This document shows positions 54,710 to 64,000 of a DNA stretch of 64,000 bases, piece by piece. The stretch covers positions 18,442,406-18,506,405 of the forward strand of contig JAJKFL010000004.1 of assembly GCA_021186555.1 (NCBI GenBank), read 5' to 3'. Source of the stretch: Reticulitermes speratus (Eukaryota > Arthropoda > Insecta > Blattodea > Rhinotermitidae). The position numbers and the translations under genes are program-made. The notes under the pieces were generated by a model, which had not been told where the DNA came from, did no database searches, and saw only the letters and a program-made list of their open reading frames with translations. The first letter of the stretch is position 1; the number at the start of each line of letters is the position of its first letter.

Positions 54710-57160
54710 AAGCCAGCTTTCTCTACTACATACCGGTCATGCATCGTCTTATCCAGTACACGTATCTGGCCATAATTAGTGTTCAATGATTTGACGGATA
54801 TTCATGGAGGTTTATGTTTTCATCTTTCCATCGGAAGATAGGCACTTATTATTACGCTTTTTAATTGGGCATCACTGATGACACAAATATGGCAGTCGAT
54901 GTGAAGCATGAGTCACATTTTGTAGGATCATGATAGTGTATGTGCAAGACATCCTTGAAAAATATTTAAACTCTTTTTTAAGGTAATCGTTTTCTAGATT
55001 GTTAAATAATATGCCAGCCTCGTGAACTCTGTATTCAGCTTCTCGTTTAGTGACGATAACTAATGAACCAACAAAATTTGATAAGGAGATACATGCAACT
55101 TGCAAATTTATATTAAACCTATTTATATCTTACAAATTAGAGACTTGTGCGAATGTGTGAAATTACACCTGATAATTTTAATTAGTGGAAATTATGTCCA
55201 GAGATTGATTACTGAACTCTGCAATTATTATACATAATTCTTGTTAATGACTTCTGTATAGGTAAGAACAATTAATGGAGAAAATTACTCGTCCTAAATT
55301 TTCCATGTGCCTGTAAAAAATGCATTTCGATTAAAGATTTAAATTTCACAGACTGTTAATAGTATTATTTCATATTGGAATTTCACATCGAGATAATGCA
55401 AGATTTATATGACAACAGAGTGAGACAGAATTAAGGCATGCTCTCACAGTAACATTTAAGAAGGCCCCAGTGGGTTCAAGATATGTCAGGAAAGGTCAGA
55501 ACCTAAATTTTCCCTCAGAAAAAAGAGTATACAGGCGAACTCCGAGTTTACATGCGAGATTGTATGTTACAAAATTCGATTTCCGTCGTTTTGCTTATGC
55601 CGGCAGTCTTGATGCTCATTTACTGCACAACAAAAAATATATCGTATCAGAAAAAGTCGCTTTGCTTGAAAGCAGGAATTATTTTCCTTTGCTAATTCCT
55701 TAATATACGTGTTAATGAAATCTATATCCCATGCTATTTCCTACTCATTTTTATACGATAAGTATTTATTAAGTTCTATTTGGCTACTGTGCGTGTTACA
55801 TTTCACTGACATGGAGCAAAGTTTCACACCCGACATCTTCTGATATAAACCTCACAGGAAATTTTTTTTCAAATGCTCAAAATAATTTCGAAGATGAAAC
55901 ATTTACACTGACAGAAAATATGTCTCCCGTATGCGTTCATTTTGTTTGCTTCGGACAAAAAAAAGTATGAATACAGAAAGAGGTGGTGTGCAGGTGATGA
56001 GATTTGTAGGCTGCAAGAAGGCGTGTCTGTGCACGTATTGATGAAATGTGTGGTGTGTCACTGCATGACTGACAGGAACCTGTTTAAAAATACTACCTCC
56101 GTATTTGCATAAATAAGATGTTCGTGATGACTACGCCAAAGTAAACAGCCAGCTTGTTGTTCTTCACCTTCCGGCAGATCTTCCACATTAAAAGAACAGA
56201 CGTCTTATAGGTAAGGTTTCATATGCGTAGGATTATTTTATTATTTTTTCAAAGTTGTTCTATTGTTGATGGCACTAAATTTTAAAGCGCAGTAAACAAG
56301 TAGCCTATAGATTTACAGATGATTGGAGAACAGAAAGTGAAAAGTACCATATGGTGGCTCTGATGCAATTTTCTTGTTTGTTTATTTTATATTGAAATAT
56401 TCAACTGGTGGGTTGTGAATTAGTGGGCTTTAGGAAGAAAGTGGTAAGCACTCTGGCAATAAAAGTGAACACTAATTTATGAGAGGTATGACGTCTCCCT
56501 TTGTAAGGTTCAATTGAAACAACAGCGAGTAGAGTCCATTTACGTCGTTATCCGCCTGCCAGCGAACTAACATTCTCGTAGCAGACACGAAGGTACGCGG
56601 TATGAAGACCATCAAGAGGCCTACCGAAGATGGTCACTGGACACGATCCTAAGATACTTCCACCCAAGTTCCATCATGAAAACCTATTTCCTTACATCAG
56701 TCGTGTTATTCTAATATTTTCTTCTGGGTCTTTGAACTGAAGGTTTTCAAGAGGTTTCCCTCAAAATTCTGTATATATTGTTCGTCTCACCATTCCATAT
56801 CAGCCAGACAGTGTCCGAGACTCTTTCATAACCAAACAACATTACCTCCCATATCATTCTCCAGAATAACTCCGTTGTCCCTAACGTGAAAAATACTTTG
56901 CAAAGTGGTAAGTTTGTACTTGGCACGAGCATGATTAGTGAACTACAATAGGCCTAATTATTTAACTACCAGTCACTAACTACTTAATTATATATGATTC
57001 TGTCAGTTTATGTACATAATTAAATTAATAATTGAAAACGAAGGGAGAGCGGAAGTGACGAGTTTAATAACATTTATTCCTAATTTCGCCACTAGGGGGG
57101 GATGCGTGATGTGCCTCTTGTCCGAGCTGCTTTACCAGAGGCAAAAGAACGCCTCTGCCT
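54710..57160. other. Unassigned AT-rich sequence
   Basis: About 2.4 kb with no supported feature. Frames at 54872-55105, 55470-55703 and 56747-56932 are not supported. Confidence 0.45.
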
Positions 57161-57164
57161 TATT

Positions 57165-57590
57165 GCAGTTTTTTAAGTGTGGTCTTCGGATCCGTAGGGT
57201 CCGTGAGGCCTGGCCAGGAACCCAAGAAATTATTTTCGTTTTCCTATCATAATTTAGAAGAAAACAATATTCTATTGAACATTATTAAATATATGATGAA
57301 ATATGATTACAAACAATGGTATAACACAGTGCAGATTCTTCTCAGCAGAGTATACAACTTTTCCCTTTAGGTTTTTCCTAATCCTCGCTGTACTGCCGTT
57401 GCTTCTAGGAAAATATATTTTTACATTGACTTTATAAAGCTTTGACATATTTTGGTTCTTCTTTGTAATTATTCGAAATTGAAACGTTACTTTTAGTTGT
57501 GTCTTGTGGATCAGTTAGTTGAGATAATTCTGGGAGGGAGTCCGCAGAATTAGTAAAAATGTGTAAGGGGTCCGCGGCACAAAGGTTAAG
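57165..57590. mobile_element. Diverged non-autonomous hAT element
   Basis: Left side: aagtgtggtcttcggatccg, tagggtccgtgaggcctggc. Right side: agggagtccgcagaattagt, gtaaggggtccgcggcacaa, aggttaaga. These are inverted relatives of hAT ends seen across insects. Target duplication not identified. Confidence 0.55.
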
Positions 57591-57609
57591 AGAGAGACAG
57601 AAAAACACC

Positions 57610-58030
57610 GCCCTACTAAATGGCAGTTTCAGCGGGCCCAGAATCGGTCAGAACGCGATGAAGGAAAATTACCCCTGCGAGGGCCAGGAATCAAATCTCG
57701 GTCGTCCAGACGCAGCCTAGTCGCTACGATATACGATATACCCCGGACAGTGCTATGGTATTAAAACAAACGTCCCTGTACACGCCACGAAGGCATTGAC
57801 GGAGTGAAGATGTGGCTCCACTCATTTTTAAACTTGACAATAGGTGGGGGTAAGTGTTCAGCTTAACAGTAATGGGAAGCTCGATAGGCCTCGAAGCTGG
57901 TCTGCAAAATTTGCAGAAGAGAGAAATATCTTGCCCCTGCGAGCAATCGAACCACGATTTCTCGGTTGACAGCCCGTAGCCTAGTCCTTATATAGACCGA
58001 GCAGTCCCGACTCTGCTATTGTAGGGTAGT
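57610..58030 (-). mobile_element. Two tRNA-headed SINE copies in tandem, minus strand (family SINE-E)
   Basis: Heads at 57668-57760 (cccctgcgagggccaggaat, gcagcctagtcgctacgata) and 57932-58020 (cccctgcgagcaatcgaacc, cccgtagcctagtccttata) are about 260 bases apart and in the same orientation. The stretch between them is the body of one copy. Confidence 0.6.
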
Positions 58031-58296
58031 GTCTAACGATACTCAGATTCAGTTAAAATGTTATTCATAACTCTATACACTGACACATCTCGGCCGTTGC
58101 ATACCTCAAGCAGCTAATCGCAGCTTTCTGACCGCGGAGTCTGGATTCGCTAGAGGGCACTCCATGTTGCATTTACTGTGGGCATAGTGGCCTTGGGGCA
58201 GATTTTCATCTGAAATCTTTGGATTTCCTCTGCTAATTGTCATTCCAGCAATACCGCATGACCGTGAGGCCAGGGGCTCAACAATATTCCCTTTTG

Positions 58297-58785
58297 AGGC
58301 CCCAGTACCAAGGGACTCAAGTCTCACCTCAAAGTTACATTTGGTATAGCAGGCCGCAGTACCAAGGGACTCAAGTCTCACCTCAAAGTTACATTTGGTA
58401 TAACAGGCCGCAGTACCAAGGGACTCAAGCTCACCTCAAAGTTACATTTGGTATAACAGGCCGCAGTACCAGGGACTCAAGTCTCACCTCAAAGTTACAT
58501 TTGGTATAACAGGCCGCAGTTACCAAGACCCAATTCTACCTAAAGTACATGGTTTATCATGACCGTACAAAGAGGACTCAAGTCTCACCCTCAAAGTTAC
58601 ATTTGGTATAACAGGCCCAGTACCAAGGGACTCAAGTCTCACCTTAAAGTTACATTTGGTATAACAGGTCGCAGTACCAAGGGACTCAAGTCTCACCTCA
58701 AAGTTACATTTGGTATAACAGGCCGCAGTACCAAGGTACTCAAGTCTCACCTCAAAGTTACATTTGGTATAACAGGCCGCAGGGA
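58297..58785 (+). repeat. Minisatellite, 54-bp unit
   Basis: Eight copies of a 54-base unit can be anchored on acatttggta. A disrupted stretch lies at 58520-58575. Because 54 is divisible by 3, frames stay open on both strands and give an 18-residue repeat (QYQGTQVSPQSYIWYxRP). This is a property of the array, not evidence for a protein. Units differ mainly by one-base indels. Confidence 0.93.
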
Positions 58786-58789
58786 CTCA

Positions 58790-59735
58790 GTTTCACCCCC
58801 AATCCTGCTACTAAACAAATAGTAGCAGGGCTTCCTCATTCTTCTGACCTGTAGCGAAATATATTCTGTAATGTTGCAGTCTCGAGTGTTCTCCGCCCCT
58901 GTAAATCGCAGTGTTGGAATATGACATTTCGCTCATGAAAGAGAAATTGGTCATAACTCACAGATAACAATTTTACAAGAGAAAGAAAAACTTGACAGAT
59001 CCTTAGTACGCCAATAATTCAGCATATTATGTTTCTACGAAAATATAAGAAAAACAATTTTTGTGGACACAGCATTTTGACAGAGGGTATGTTGTCAACA
59101 CACTGGCTAGTAACGCGGGAATCTCAGTTTGACGAATTGTGTCGGTTACAAGAAATTGCTGCTTTATGAGCGATTTGTGGAATGATGATTGGCAAGGGAA
59201 AACCTAGGTACTTAGAGGAAACCCTATTCAGGGCCACCCTCTCCACCACCAGTCCCTCATGGACTACCTCAGGATGAACCAAGGCTTCCGCGCGAAGTAA
59301 CGGCTGTTAACATCCTAAGCAAACGCAAGGCCGCTATGAGTTACAGTAGGCAGTTTGGACTGGAGCGTTTGCTGAACACAAAATGCAGCAAGGCAATCCG
59401 TTCGAGCTATGTAACACTGAGGTCCCATGAAGTCACCTTGTAAAGCCTGTATGGTTCTGAACCGTAGTGATCAAAGTTGTTCGTGTTTGCTACATGAGCT
59501 GTAAACGATATTCACTTCTTAGGTTGGACACCAGTTCGGTTAGTTTCGAATCGGCAGAAGTATTTCCCATCCATATACTGCAAAAATATTCAAGTTATTA
59601 TTATTCCAAAACACAGAAACCAGAGCCATTATAAGCCCCCCGAATTACCAGATTCGTGGGCACATACAAGGATCCAGCAGCGAGATGAAATGTTAGGGAT
59701 GGAAAATAATTAAGGTCAAGACCTTTCAAGTTAAA
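58790..59735. other. Unassigned sequence
   Basis: About 59190-59340 (ggaaaacctaggtacttaga, ctctccaccaccagtccctc) has the look of an old repeat, but no family was assigned. Confidence 0.35.
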
Positions 59736-59739
59736 TTTT

Positions 59740-59985
59740 CCAGAAACAATGTTAAAATACAACATTTAGCCAAGATACCTCCTGCCTTTAAACGAGAGAC
59801 ATATACTATCATGTTCACAAAAACCCGCCACTGTTTCCTGTCCTGAGACAGATGAATCCTATGGCGAATCTTAATCCGGAGGTCAGGTCTAGCGGCGGTG
59901 TAAGTCGAAGGCACTGTGTGCCCTTCCGCTAGACTTGACTTCCGGATCAAGATTCGCCACAGCCTCGCATATTCATCTAAGGTTC
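59740..59985 (-). mobile_element. LINE-tail fragment with an internal inverted repeat
   Basis: The minus strand reads HRIHLSQDRKQWRVFVNMIVYV (about 59862-59797), like the WIxLAQDRxxWRALVNxVMNL block of the ADDVN-type family. Beside it, 59863-59895 and 59926-59958 are inverted copies (30 of 33) enclosing 30 bases, and agatgaat/attcatct pair outside. Confidence 0.6.
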
Positions 59986-59989
59986 AGTC

Positions 59990-60455
59990 CAATGTTATCC
60001 ACTTACCTACACACAGGTAAAGTCGGCTACATTAAAGGAAAAGGAATAAGCAGGAAGTAAATTCAAATGGTTGCAACACAACGAATATGAAACAACCGAT
60101 GGTAGTGTTTTTATGGGGGCTACGACCTAATTTTCACTACGGGTAAAATTTTCAAGGTGCATTGTCCAAAATAAGAGTGTAACGTGTGAGGAAAAATTGG
60201 TGAACGGACAATTGTAATTGTAGGATGTGTTTTGATGTATCCAACTAAGCCAGAAAATAAAGCTTTCAATTAAAAAAAATGAAACGACGTAAAATCATGC
60301 GCTACAAAAATAAGCGGATAAACTAGAACTGTTTGAAAACACCGGACTTCATTGATATGCATAATTTTGGCGTATTGTAAGTTAAGTTTTAGCAGAATCT
60401 CTACCTGTGTGTAATCATGGGAATTAAAAGTGACAAGTGGTAACAATTTAGCAAT
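59990..60455. other. Unassigned sequence
   Basis: No supported feature. Confidence 0.4.
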
Positions 60456-60459
60456 TTGT

Positions 60460-60600
60460 GTTTACTTCTAAGGTCAAGATCGTGAAAACGTAGGGGAGGT
60501 GGCGATAAAGCGCCACTCATTCTCAACATCTGCACTAGATACTGAGTGGTCAGCTTCACAAAACAAACCCCGTTACTCAGTTTTGCACTATCATACACGT
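60460..60600 (-). mobile_element. SINE-D fragment, minus strand
   Basis: Reverse complement carries gtgaagctgaccactcagta, gttgagaatgagtggcgctt and cgccacctcccctacg, matching 36665-36745. Confidence 0.6.
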
Positions 60601-60604
60601 ATAA

Positions 60605-61250
60605 AATGGAGGGAATGAATAAAATACAACTCCAAAATTTGTATTATCGCACGTTCATGAGTTACAGGCTCTGTAACCTTACGAGGGAATAACCTTATGC
60701 TCTGCACATCAAGCAGCTACATAACTGTCTTATCTGTAGCCTTTACACGTTATAAACACGTATGACGTTGCTTCGTAATCATAGCACTGAGAGCGTCCCC
60801 ACAAATTATACTGAATAACAATATTAAAACACCAGAACAACGTAAATAACAGGGTGGTCACAATCCCCAACTGCAAAAAAAAAGGAGGTCAAGAGATTGA
60901 CTTCAGAAGGAACTGAAAAAAACAAGATAACAAAACAAAATTGTAAAGGCTTAAATCAAAAGAAATTTGAGTTACTGATTCCAAGACGCAACACTGGAAC
61001 GTAATTGAACTGATTTAAAAAACGTGGATCAGATTACATTTAATCTAGGATATTGGTTATTTTGGGCTTATTTGATAGTTACTTATGTATATTTAAAAGC
61101 AAAAATAAGAGATAAGAATTGTAATGAAGGGGTTGTTTCTGTTAATTTCGTAGTTTACTGACTAGACAGCAGCACTAGTTAGTAATAAACAAATAGATGG
61201 TAAACATCTCAGTCGGCACAACAATATTTATTAACTAATTAAAGTATATA
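60605..61250. other. Unassigned AT-rich sequence
   Basis: No supported feature; an A-run lies at 60875-60885. Confidence 0.4.
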
Positions 61251-61254
61251 TACC

Positions 61255-61445
61255 TAGATACAAGTTTCGGCTATTTTATGAACCATCAAAGGTTAATATA
61301 GGCCTAAATTTTATTCGCAAAGCATGTTAATATTTACAGAATTCCATTAATGAATGGTAATGATGTTGCATTTAGTACACGTTGTGATAATAAAATTTTT
61401 ATTATCCTGATGATGGCTCAATAAAAAGCCTAAACAGATGGCGAT
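61255..61445. repeat. Foldback-like pair of hammerhead-style motifs
   Basis: Minus strand 61291-61258: tgatggttcataaaatagcc then gaaacttgtatc. Plus strand 61406-61440: cctgatgatggctcaataaa, aagcctaaacagatgg, with canonical CTGATGA and a GGCT/AGCC stem but TAAAC instead of GAAAC. They face each other across about 115 bases, as the arms of an old foldback copy would. Confidence 0.45.
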
Positions 61446-61449
61446 ATGT

Positions 61450-61955
61450 GTATATATTAAATAATTAATAACTATTTTGTGTCCACTGAGATTTCTCACC
61501 ATTTATTAAGTACTAAGTAGTATATCCATACAAGAGTTTTGTTATATATTCCAGGTATTTATACTGAAGAAATAGCTTAATATTATGTTCGTATTTTGAA
61601 CAGACAAAACAAATAACGGGATATACTTATCTAATTTAAACATTAGATTGGTGTCCGTAAGCTGGTTGCGGTAAGGACAGCTGTTGAGGGAAGCTGAGCC
61701 ACAGCAGCATAACGTTAAAGTAGTCTACTTTTTTTTATTAAGGTACCCTGTAAGAGGTCTACCTACACTTCCTGTGTAAAAGAAGCGTTGTAGAGTGAAA
61801 AGGTTAATACAAATTTATTAAACTGGCCATAGTTAGCCAAGTTTCGCTGGCTGCGTTAAAGATAATACACTTATAAGCCATAAATACACAAGTAATTTAT
61901 CAAGAGTTAACTCTGTTACAACTAGTCTCCATTATTTCCTCTTTTTAATCACTTA
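61450..61955. other. Unassigned AT-rich sequence
   Basis: No supported feature. Confidence 0.4.
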
Positions 61956-61959
61956 CTCT

Positions 61960-62040
61960 ATGGACTTTCTCCGTCGTCCCGTGTTAAAAATAAACACTCC
62001 TTAATGTTATTTTTAACACGGGACCACACACAGTCCATAA
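61960..62040. repeat. Hairpin-forming inverted repeat, 81 bp
   Basis: Inner arms tcccgtgttaaaaataa (61978-61994) and ttatttttaacacggga (62008-62024) are perfect over 17 bases with a 13-base loop. The outer tatggact (61960-61967) and agtccata (62033-62040) also pair. Possibly a small MITE. Confidence 0.85.
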
Positions 62041-62319
62041 AGTGAATGATGGCAAATGTGATAAACCATCGTCAAAATCATACGGAACTGTACTCATATT
62101 TCTTGATTATGAATCTTCGTACAATTTCCGGTCCTCTGAGGCGAATTCCGAGTCAAAACATTAAACCTTTCATAGGCAGTAATTATTATATACCATCTAC
62201 ATTAACTTTAAATGCTCTTCAGTTTGCACAGACTATTCTTTTGGGCGAAATGAACTGTGTAAAGGAGGAGCAGTGTGTTTTATACGAATTAGGAACTGAA
62301 TTATTGAATGCTAGTCAGA

Positions 62320-62620
62320 AGAATTTCAGGTTTAACCTTTTAAAGCCTAATGGTTACTTGATGCATCAACAGTTGTAACATTCACAAATTCTACATTCTG
62401 CCCACACTGTATTTATGTCTACTGTATTTATATTAAAACAAACAGCGACTTTTGCCTTATATGACATAAATTGATTTGTTCTTTTTAACCGAGATGAAAA
62501 GTGTTTACTGCGCGGTACGAACTGGGTCTTTAAATGAAAGAGTTTACGCTTCGTCTGTAAAGGGTTAAGTAACTTCACTTCCGGACTTCTCGAATTGAAG
62601 ATAATCAAAGGATTATGGAA
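62320..62620 (+). repeat. Repeat segment of the LKPxGYxMHQQ type
   Basis: Reads FNLLKPNGYLMHQQL then a conserved non-coding-looking block (acattctgcccacactgtat, gcgcggtacgaactgggtct, taaagggttaagtaacttca). I recall this block as recurring in insect genomes. The 110-codon frame ending here (62046-62378) has no other hallmark and is not called a gene. Confidence 0.4.
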
Positions 62621-62624
62621 TTTT

Positions 62625-62805
62625 ATGGGACTTTAAAATTAATATACACTAAAATTTCCATCAACCTTACATGTGTTACCATTATTCTGTCTCAGCCGCA
62701 GACGCAGCTGTAACGTGGCTTTAATTGCGACTAACCGGTATGTGGAATAAACAAAATTTTCTACATCAAATATTTATACTTGTGGGTACGTATAAAAAAT
62801 TAGTG
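62625..62805. other. Unassigned sequence
   Basis: No supported feature. Confidence 0.35.
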
Positions 62806-62807
62806 AC

Positions 62808-63042
62808 TACGATGCGGGGCGGACAATTCTTGGTTCGAAACCGGCAGGGGCAAGAGGTTTTATCTTCTCACCCAGCCTTCTATTCAGTGGGAACCTGAGC
62901 TCTTTCCCGGGGGCAAAGTGGCCAGAGCGTGATGCTGACCACTGATCTCCATCTATCGCAGAAGTTAACTATAAACAGAGCTATATCTCTCCTCTCCCTG
63001 CATGTCTTCATGGTGTGGACAGAGGAGACTTTACCTTTTTGC
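62808..63042 (+). mobile_element. tRNA-derived SINE (family SINE-D)
   Basis: B box cttggttcgaaaccggc at 62829-62845, then ttctcacccagccttctatt, gggaacctgagctctttccc, gggcaaagtggccagagcgt, gatgctgaccactgatctcc and catgtcttcatggtgtggac. A-box half degenerate. Confidence 0.72.
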
Positions 63043-63044
63043 AA

Positions 63045-63480
63045 TTAACAATATCGTAGACCTACAACTCATATCAGGGTTTATGTAACGAGAGTAGCAC
63101 GAGCACATTGTGACTAGGATCATCTACATTTACTTACTCTTTAAATCGTGGTGCACCTTAATTCATGGTTTTCTTTGCAATATTTAGAAAAAAAACTTAT
63201 TCTTTTCATGTTAAATTAGTATTTTAAGTGTCGAGTTAATACGGTCTTTGAATATTAACAAGATAGGATACAATAAAGAAAATTTCACTGTTTCTCAGGT
63301 GCCAGCCTGTAGGCCTGTTACACATTGTATCGCTGGGTTTCTTTTTGGAACACTTTCAGAAAATTTGAAACTCCTGTATAAAAAATGTTGTACCTGTTAC
63401 ATACTTTATGTGGCAAGCAATGAGAATGGGAGCTTCTTTACGATACAGAAGGACGAGGAATACTACATGAGAGGAAAATT
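63045..63480. other. Unassigned sequence
   Basis: No supported feature. The frame at 63248-63517 runs into LINE sequence. Confidence 0.4.
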
Positions 63481-63484
63481 TGTA

Positions 63485-63780
63485 ATTTACACTTTTCACC
63501 AAATATTATTACAGTGATCAATTGAAGGTAGATATTGGCGGGACATAAATCACGCATGGGAGTGATACGATATATATGGGTATAAAACACTTCAGTCAGG
63601 AAGTCTGAAGGGAAATTACCTCTTGAAAGAGCTAGGAACATACCAGAGGATGATTATTATAACAAATGTTAAGTAAATGGTGTTACGATACAGATCTTAT
63701 TCAACTGACTGAAGAGAGGGGTTAGTGATATCCTCTGGTGAATATGGTAATGAAACGTCGGATTAAGTAAAACATGGAGC
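63485..63780 (+). mobile_element. LINE 3' tail fragment (ADDVN-type family)
   Basis: tcaccaaatattattacagt (SPNIITV), then gatattggcgggacataaat, aacacttcagtcaggaagtc, ctcttgaaagagctaggaac, ttcaactgactgaagagagg, atggtaatgaaacgtcggat, aaaacatggagcatttctta. Order matches 20200-20510; heavily decayed. Confidence 0.65.
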
Positions 63781-64000
63781 ATTTCTTAATCAAGTGGTTA
63801 TCCATTAGTTAGTTAGAAATATAATTGTAAATATTATTTGACAGGTGTGTCGATGTACAAAAGAGAATCCTTTGTTAGTCCGATAAAAGTGTAGGAAAGT
63901 ACAGAGGCGGGAGAATTGTCTCACACAAAGTCCTCTTCTTTCTAAGGGTTAATCAAATTCTCTACTTGATGTGCATCTTTGCCTCGCTAGAATCACTGGA
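63781..64000. other. Unassigned sequence to the window end
   Basis: No supported feature. Confidence 0.35.

Noticed and set aside
58237-58822. Repeat proteins on both strands of the 54-bp array
   Set aside because: Open frames follow from a unit length divisible by three. The sequence varies by frame-shifting indels, so no selection for protein is visible.
62046-62378. 110-codon frame as a gene
   Set aside because: Its C-terminal part matches a repeat segment I recall from many insect genomes; no other support.

Overview
The window looks like gene-poor, repeat-laden chromosomal DNA from an insect with a large genome, most likely a cockroach or termite (Blattodea). The evidence is the AT-rich composition, many decayed LINE tails of a type common in cockroach gene predictions, several tRNA-headed SINE families, and a foldback family whose arms are often mis-annotated as short peptides of the form LKMEAxxSSE. 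Assignment to Blattodea is inference from repeat style. No sequence here proves the species.

Only one host coding exon can be supported. It lies on the minus strand at 35701-36003 and has 303 bases, 101 codons, a consensus donor and a good acceptor. It encodes the N-terminal MNLL (C2-like) module of a Serrate/Jagged-type Notch ligand. No exon carrying the signal peptide, the DSL domain or EGF repeats was found. The flanking tens of kilobases are therefore best read as introns of a very large Serrate gene, first intron on the high-coordinate side and second on the low side.

The rest is mobile-element sediment. (1) At least ten pieces of one LINE family lie on the plus strand, including an RT core at 8700-9935 and the best tail at 19975-20515. 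There is also a Jockey-type LINE 3' half at 33840-34935 (minus) and two minus-strand pieces of a third LINE type at 25375-25705 and 26640-26850. (2) Several tRNA-derived SINE families are present; three copies of one (SINE-A) and one of another (SINE-B) keep recognisable target-site duplications. (3) Two non-autonomous hAT elements carry 8-bp target duplications (15246-15725 perfect, 33490-33780 at 7/8), and a third at 57165-57590 is more decayed. (4) A satellite of 63-bp units at 20860-21930 is edged by about 30-bp ancestral monomers and interrupted by a foldback element. (5) A 54-bp minisatellite lies at 58297-58785. (6) Microsatellites and perfect palindromes are scattered through the window.

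The most interesting signal is in the foldback family (about 15-20 copies). Its arms repeatedly contain CTGAAGA or CTGAGGA, then a short helix, then GAAAC-GT-Y, flanked by complementary 3-4 base segments. This matches the invariant core of a minimal type-I hammerhead ribozyme. In the better copies the helices change sequence while staying paired, and stem III is a self-complementary ACGT (ACATGT in a second subfamily). Hammerheads are known from Penelope-like retroelements and retrozymes. The proposal here is that this foldback family carries ribozyme units of that kind. It is a hypothesis read by eye and has not been computed or tested.
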